A stretch of DNA of 7,178 nucleotides, taken from positions 1 through 7,178 of the forward strand of contig JAISOU010000007.1 of NCBI GenBank assembly GCA_031275395.1, written 5' to 3'. Position numbers and translations under genes: made by a program. This document shows positions 4,945-7,178 of the stretch, piece by piece. The first letter of the stretch is position 1. Every line of letters starts with the position of its first letter. Below the pieces are notes generated by a model. That model was given only the letters and a program-made list of their open reading frames with translations. It made no database searches and was not told the DNA's origin. This DNA is from Helicobacteraceae bacterium (GTDB lineage Bacteria; Campylobacterota; Campylobacteria; Campylobacterales; SZUA-545).

Positions 4945-6102
4945 ATGCCGCGCTACGCCGACGACAAACATAATGAACGCCGCGAACTTGAACCGTCTCA
5001 AATGCTTGAGATGATTTTTGAATACGTCGCGCTCATATCTAAAGAAAAAGAGATCGATCGCATTTTAACGTTAATGGCAGACTTTGGGCGCGAGCTTGTC
5101 TGCGCCGATCGTTGTTCGATATGGCTACTTAACGAAGATAAAACGAAACTATGGACAAAAGTCGCGCACGGTATTCCTTCGATCTCCATTCCTAGCGACA
5201 GCGGCATCGCGGGACACGCGATCTCTGGCGCCGAGCCAATCGTTATAAACGACGCTTACGCCGACGAACGATTTAATCCCGACGTGGATATTCAAACGGG
5301 ATACGTTACGCGCAATATCACCGCTTTACCGGTTTATGATGGCGAAGGCAGGATTATTGGCGTTTATCAGGCGATCAATAAAATGAGCAAAGAGGCGGTC
5401 TTTAGCGACGTCGATCTAGGGCGGCTCAAGCTTGCGGCGAGCTATTCTGGCGCGATGCTCGAAACGGCGATAGCGCAAAAAGAGATCGAAGACACGCAAA
5501 AAGACGTGATCTTCACAATGGGCGAGGCGGGCGAAACGCGCTCCAAAGAGACGGGAAACCACGTTAAACGAGTGGCGGAATACTCGTATGTTTTGGCGTT
5601 AGCCTTTGGACTGGATAAAAGAGAAGCCGAGCTTTTGCGTATGGCAAGCCCAATGCACGATATAGGCAAGATCGCTATTCCCGACGCGGTATTAAAAAAA
5701 CCGGGCAAACTTGACGAAGCGGAGTTTGAAATTATGAAAACGCACGCGGCGACGGGTTATCAAATCCTGAAAAACTCCAGTCGTCGTATCTTAAAAGCCG
5801 CCGCGATTGTTTCTTATGAACATCACGAAAAGTACAACGGCAAGGGATACCCTCGCGGCTTAAAAGGCGAAGATATTCATATATTTGGACGGATCACGGC
5901 GGTTGCGGACGTTTTTGACGCGCTAGGTAGCGATCGCGTATATAAAAAAGCGTGGGAATTAGAAAAGATTCTAGCCCTATTCAAAGAAGAAAGAGGCGAA
6001 CATTTCGATCCAAAGCTGATCGACGCCTTTTTTAGCTCTCTCGACGGGATTTTATCGATTCGTAATCAATTTTCCGACAACGACAATTCTTTTGGCAATT
6101 AG
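4945..6102 (+). CDS. GAF-HD-GYP protein, predicted c-di-GMP phosphodiesterase
   Basis: A 385-residue cytoplasmic protein with no membrane segment and no receiver domain. Residues 22-180 form a GAF sensor domain, followed by a short helical linker. Residues about 190-365 form an HD-GYP domain that hydrolyses cyclic di-GMP. The metal and substrate residues are all present: H206, H238-D239 in HDIGK, H267, HHE (293-295), NGKGYP (298-303) and D322 in ADVFDAL. The GAF ends in NK (145-146), F153 and D157, four of the five positions of the NKFDE signature of cyclic-nucleotide-binding GAF domains; the last Glu is Leu158. I moved the start from TTG 4894 to ATG 4945 because the TATAAT box at 4909-4914 lies inside the longer version. 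The ribosome site (GAAGAGAG) is weak. The next gene, 32 bases on, is a cyclic-nucleotide phosphodiesterase. The GAF ligand is an inference. Confidence 0.9.
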   Translation: MPRYADDKHNERRELEPSQMLEMIFEYVALISKEKEIDRILTLMADFGRELVCADRCSIWLLNEDKTKLWTKVAHGIPSISIPSDSGIAGHAISGAEPIVINDAYADERFNPDVDIQTGYVTRNITALPVYDGEGRIIGVYQAINKMSKEAVFSDVDLGRLKLAASYSGAMLETAIAQKEIEDTQKDVIFTMGEAGETRSKETGNHVKRVAEYSYVLALAFGLDKREAELLRMASPMHDIGKIAIPDAVLKKPGKLDEAEFEIMKTHAATGYQILKNSSRRILKAAAIVSYEHHEKYNGKGYPRGLKGEDIHIFGRITAVADVFDALGSDRVYKKAWELEKILALFKEERGEHFDPKLIDAFFSSLDGILSIRNQFSDNDNSFGN

Positions 6103-6134
6103 AAGGGCAGGGTTAATTATTTTGGGAGATCAAA

Positions 6135-6908
6135 TTGAGTAGCGTAATTATGCTTGGCACTTACGGCGGGCGGCTTGACGATAAATCGACCACTTCGCTT
6201 CTTGTAAGCGATACTATAGCGATTGACGCGGGTAATATATTAAGCCCATTGGGATACGAAGCAAAGAAAATCAATCATATTTTTTTAACGCATAGCCATA
6301 TCGATCATATAGTCGATCTGCCCTTTTTGATCGACGCCTTTTTTGTCGATCGCTCCGAGCCTCTTAACATATACGGCTTAAAGGAAACGATAGAATCTCT
6401 TAAAGATCATATTTTTAACGATCGGATATGGCCTGACTTTAGAGCAATTTTGTTGCCGCGCACTGGCGAACCGTCTATTATATTACGCGATATTAAGCCA
6501 AATATGGAATATCTTATCGACGGCGTTAAGCTAACCCCGTTTGCAACCAATCACACGGTTGCAAGCGTAGGATACGTGATCGATAAGAGCGGCAAAAAAA
6601 TTATGTTTACTTCCGATACGAGTAAATGCGCCGATATATGGAATATATTAAATAACGATCCGTCTATTTCTTCTATTGTTATCGAAGTTTCTTTTCCGTC
6701 TCGCCTCGAAAAGTTAGCTATAGATAGCGGACATTTAACGCCGAAAATGTTAAACGAGGAGCTAGAAAACTTATTAAGGGACGACGTAGCTATTTATATC
6801 AACCATTTTAAGCCGGATTTTATAGAAACGCTTAAGCAAGAGTTATCCAGTTTTGAACGCACCAAAAAAGCGATAATACTTAACGACGGAATGTTGATTT
6901 TATTATGA
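6135..6908 (+). CDS. Metallo-beta-lactamase-fold class II 3',5'-cyclic-nucleotide phosphodiesterase
   Basis: A 257-residue protein with the dinuclear metal site of the lactamase fold: THSHIDH (52-58, ligands H53, H55, D57, H58), H140, D161 in FTSDTS, and H224 in YINHFKP. The conserved DSGHLTP segment (197-203) and the overall order match the class II phosphodiesterases (yeast PDE1, Vibrio CpdP), which cleave cAMP and cGMP. The TTG start is supported by GGGAG (6124-6128) 6 bases before it; the next ATG (6150) has no such site. It is second in an operon with the HD-GYP gene. Unlike periplasmic CpdP it shows no signal peptide, so it should act in the cytoplasm. The usual class II pattern has Leu where I56 stands. 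It ends with tandem stops TGA TAA. Another phosphoester substrate cannot be excluded. Confidence 0.8.
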   Translation: MSSVIMLGTYGGRLDDKSTTSLLVSDTIAIDAGNILSPLGYEAKKINHIFLTHSHIDHIVDLPFLIDAFFVDRSEPLNIYGLKETIESLKDHIFNDRIWPDFRAILLPRTGEPSIILRDIKPNMEYLIDGVKLTPFATNHTVASVGYVIDKSGKKIMFTSDTSKCADIWNILNNDPSISSIVIEVSFPSRLEKLAIDSGHLTPKMLNEELENLLRDDVAIYINHFKPDFIETLKQELSSFERTKKAIILNDGMLILL

Positions 6909-6911
6909 TAA

Positions 6912-7034
6912 ATGCTCGTTGTTTCGCAAGATAGCTACAGAATGGAGTTTGGCAAAGCTATGCAACTCATATCCCCATCATTTCCGGGCGAGCGTTTTAG
7001 GCTGACCGACGTCAGAAAGCGTCTGGGTCGATAA
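6912..7034 (+). CDS. Possible 40-aa ORF, unknown
   Basis: ATG 6912 follows the tandem stop codons of the phosphodiesterase gene in the same frame and runs to TAA 7032-7034. The peptide begins MLVVSQDSYRMEFGKAMQ and ends in a basic segment (ERFRLTDVRKRLGR). No ribosome site is present, so expression would need coupling to the preceding gene. It may be the remnant of a gene cut when the restriction-modification locus arrived, or a chance frame. I do not recognise it. Confidence 0.2.
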   Translation: MLVVSQDSYRMEFGKAMQLISPSFPGERFRLTDVRKRLGR

Positions 7035-7035
7035 C

Positions 7036-7041
7036 GATAAT
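7036..7041 (+). promoter_or_regulatory. Candidate -10 box before hsdM (GATAAT)
   Basis: GATAAT about 30 bases before the GTG start, giving a leader near 23 bases. Upstream DNA is not T-rich and no -35 box is visible, so this is weak. Confidence 0.3.
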
Positions 7042-7070
7042 GCAAAATCAAAAGTAGTCGGAGAAAACCT

Positions 7071-7178
7071 GTGAACAAACAGCAATTAGCGTCGAAAATT
7101 TGGGAATCCGCAAACAAAATGCGCTCAAAAATAGAAGCCAATGAATACAAGGACTACATTCTCGGATTCATCTTTTAC
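7071..7178 (+). CDS. hsdM: Type I restriction-modification methylase subunit HsdM, N-terminal part (cut by the window edge)
   Basis: Thirty-six codons are visible, starting at GTG with GGAG (7060-7063) 7 bases upstream. The residues, beginning VNKQQLASKIWESANKMR and continuing through EANEYKDYILGFIFY, match the highly conserved N-terminal helical domain of HsdM, which packs against the specificity subunit. The full protein would be the adenine methyltransferase of a type I system, acting with HsdS and HsdR, presumably encoded beyond the right edge. Whether the gene is intact cannot be judged. Confidence 0.85.
   Translation, partial: MNKQQLASKIWESANKMRSKIEANEYKDYILGFIFY

Noticed and set aside
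6935-7150. Leftward 71-codon frame at the right edge
   Set aside because: It is antisense to the clearly recognisable HsdM N-terminus and the preceding short frame.

Overview
The window looks like a chromosomal piece from a bacterium of the Campylobacterota (epsilonproteobacterial) type, at moderate GC. The evidence for this placement is indirect: a 16-base C/G homopolymer of the kind that group uses for phase variation, TATAAT-type -10 boxes without recognisable -35 boxes and with T-rich upstream DNA, strong AGGAG-type ribosome sites, and some TTG/GTG starts. I cannot name a genus. A second compositional mark is the palindrome CGATCG, which I count 19 times.

Left part (1-442): the left edge holds the first 28 codons of a leftward gene carrying the homopolymer just after its start. 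Upstream of it are a bidirectional terminator that overlaps a possible 16-codon peptide with a Cys-Cys pair, and a possible 47-codon membrane peptide.

Centre left (443-4406), all leftward: one operon in the order substrate-binding protein, permease, ATPase, flavin monooxygenase of the acyl-CoA dehydrogenase fold (DszC/SfnB type). The first three form an SsuABC-type importer for sulfonates or related organosulfur compounds. The fourth gene probably releases sulfur from, or otherwise oxidises, the imported compound. A GC-rich GAAA-tetraloop hairpin separates the binding-protein gene from the permease gene.

Centre (4407-4944): an intergenic stretch with a compact 105-bp element (9-bp terminal inverted repeats flanked by a 6-bp direct repeat), then tRNA-Phe (leftward, CCA encoded). 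Back-to-back promoters serve the tRNA and the rightward operon.

Right part (4945-6908), rightward: a GAF-HD-GYP protein (predicted c-di-GMP phosphodiesterase) and, 32 bases later, a metallo-beta-lactamase-fold class II cyclic-nucleotide phosphodiesterase. The GAF domain has most of the NKFDE signature of cyclic-nucleotide-binding GAF domains, so the pair may link cAMP or cGMP to c-di-GMP turnover. At the right edge, after a 40-codon ORF of unknown nature, a GTG-started gene begins whose 36 visible residues match the N-terminus of the type I restriction-modification methylase HsdM.

No CRISPR array, transposase, integrase or rRNA was seen.
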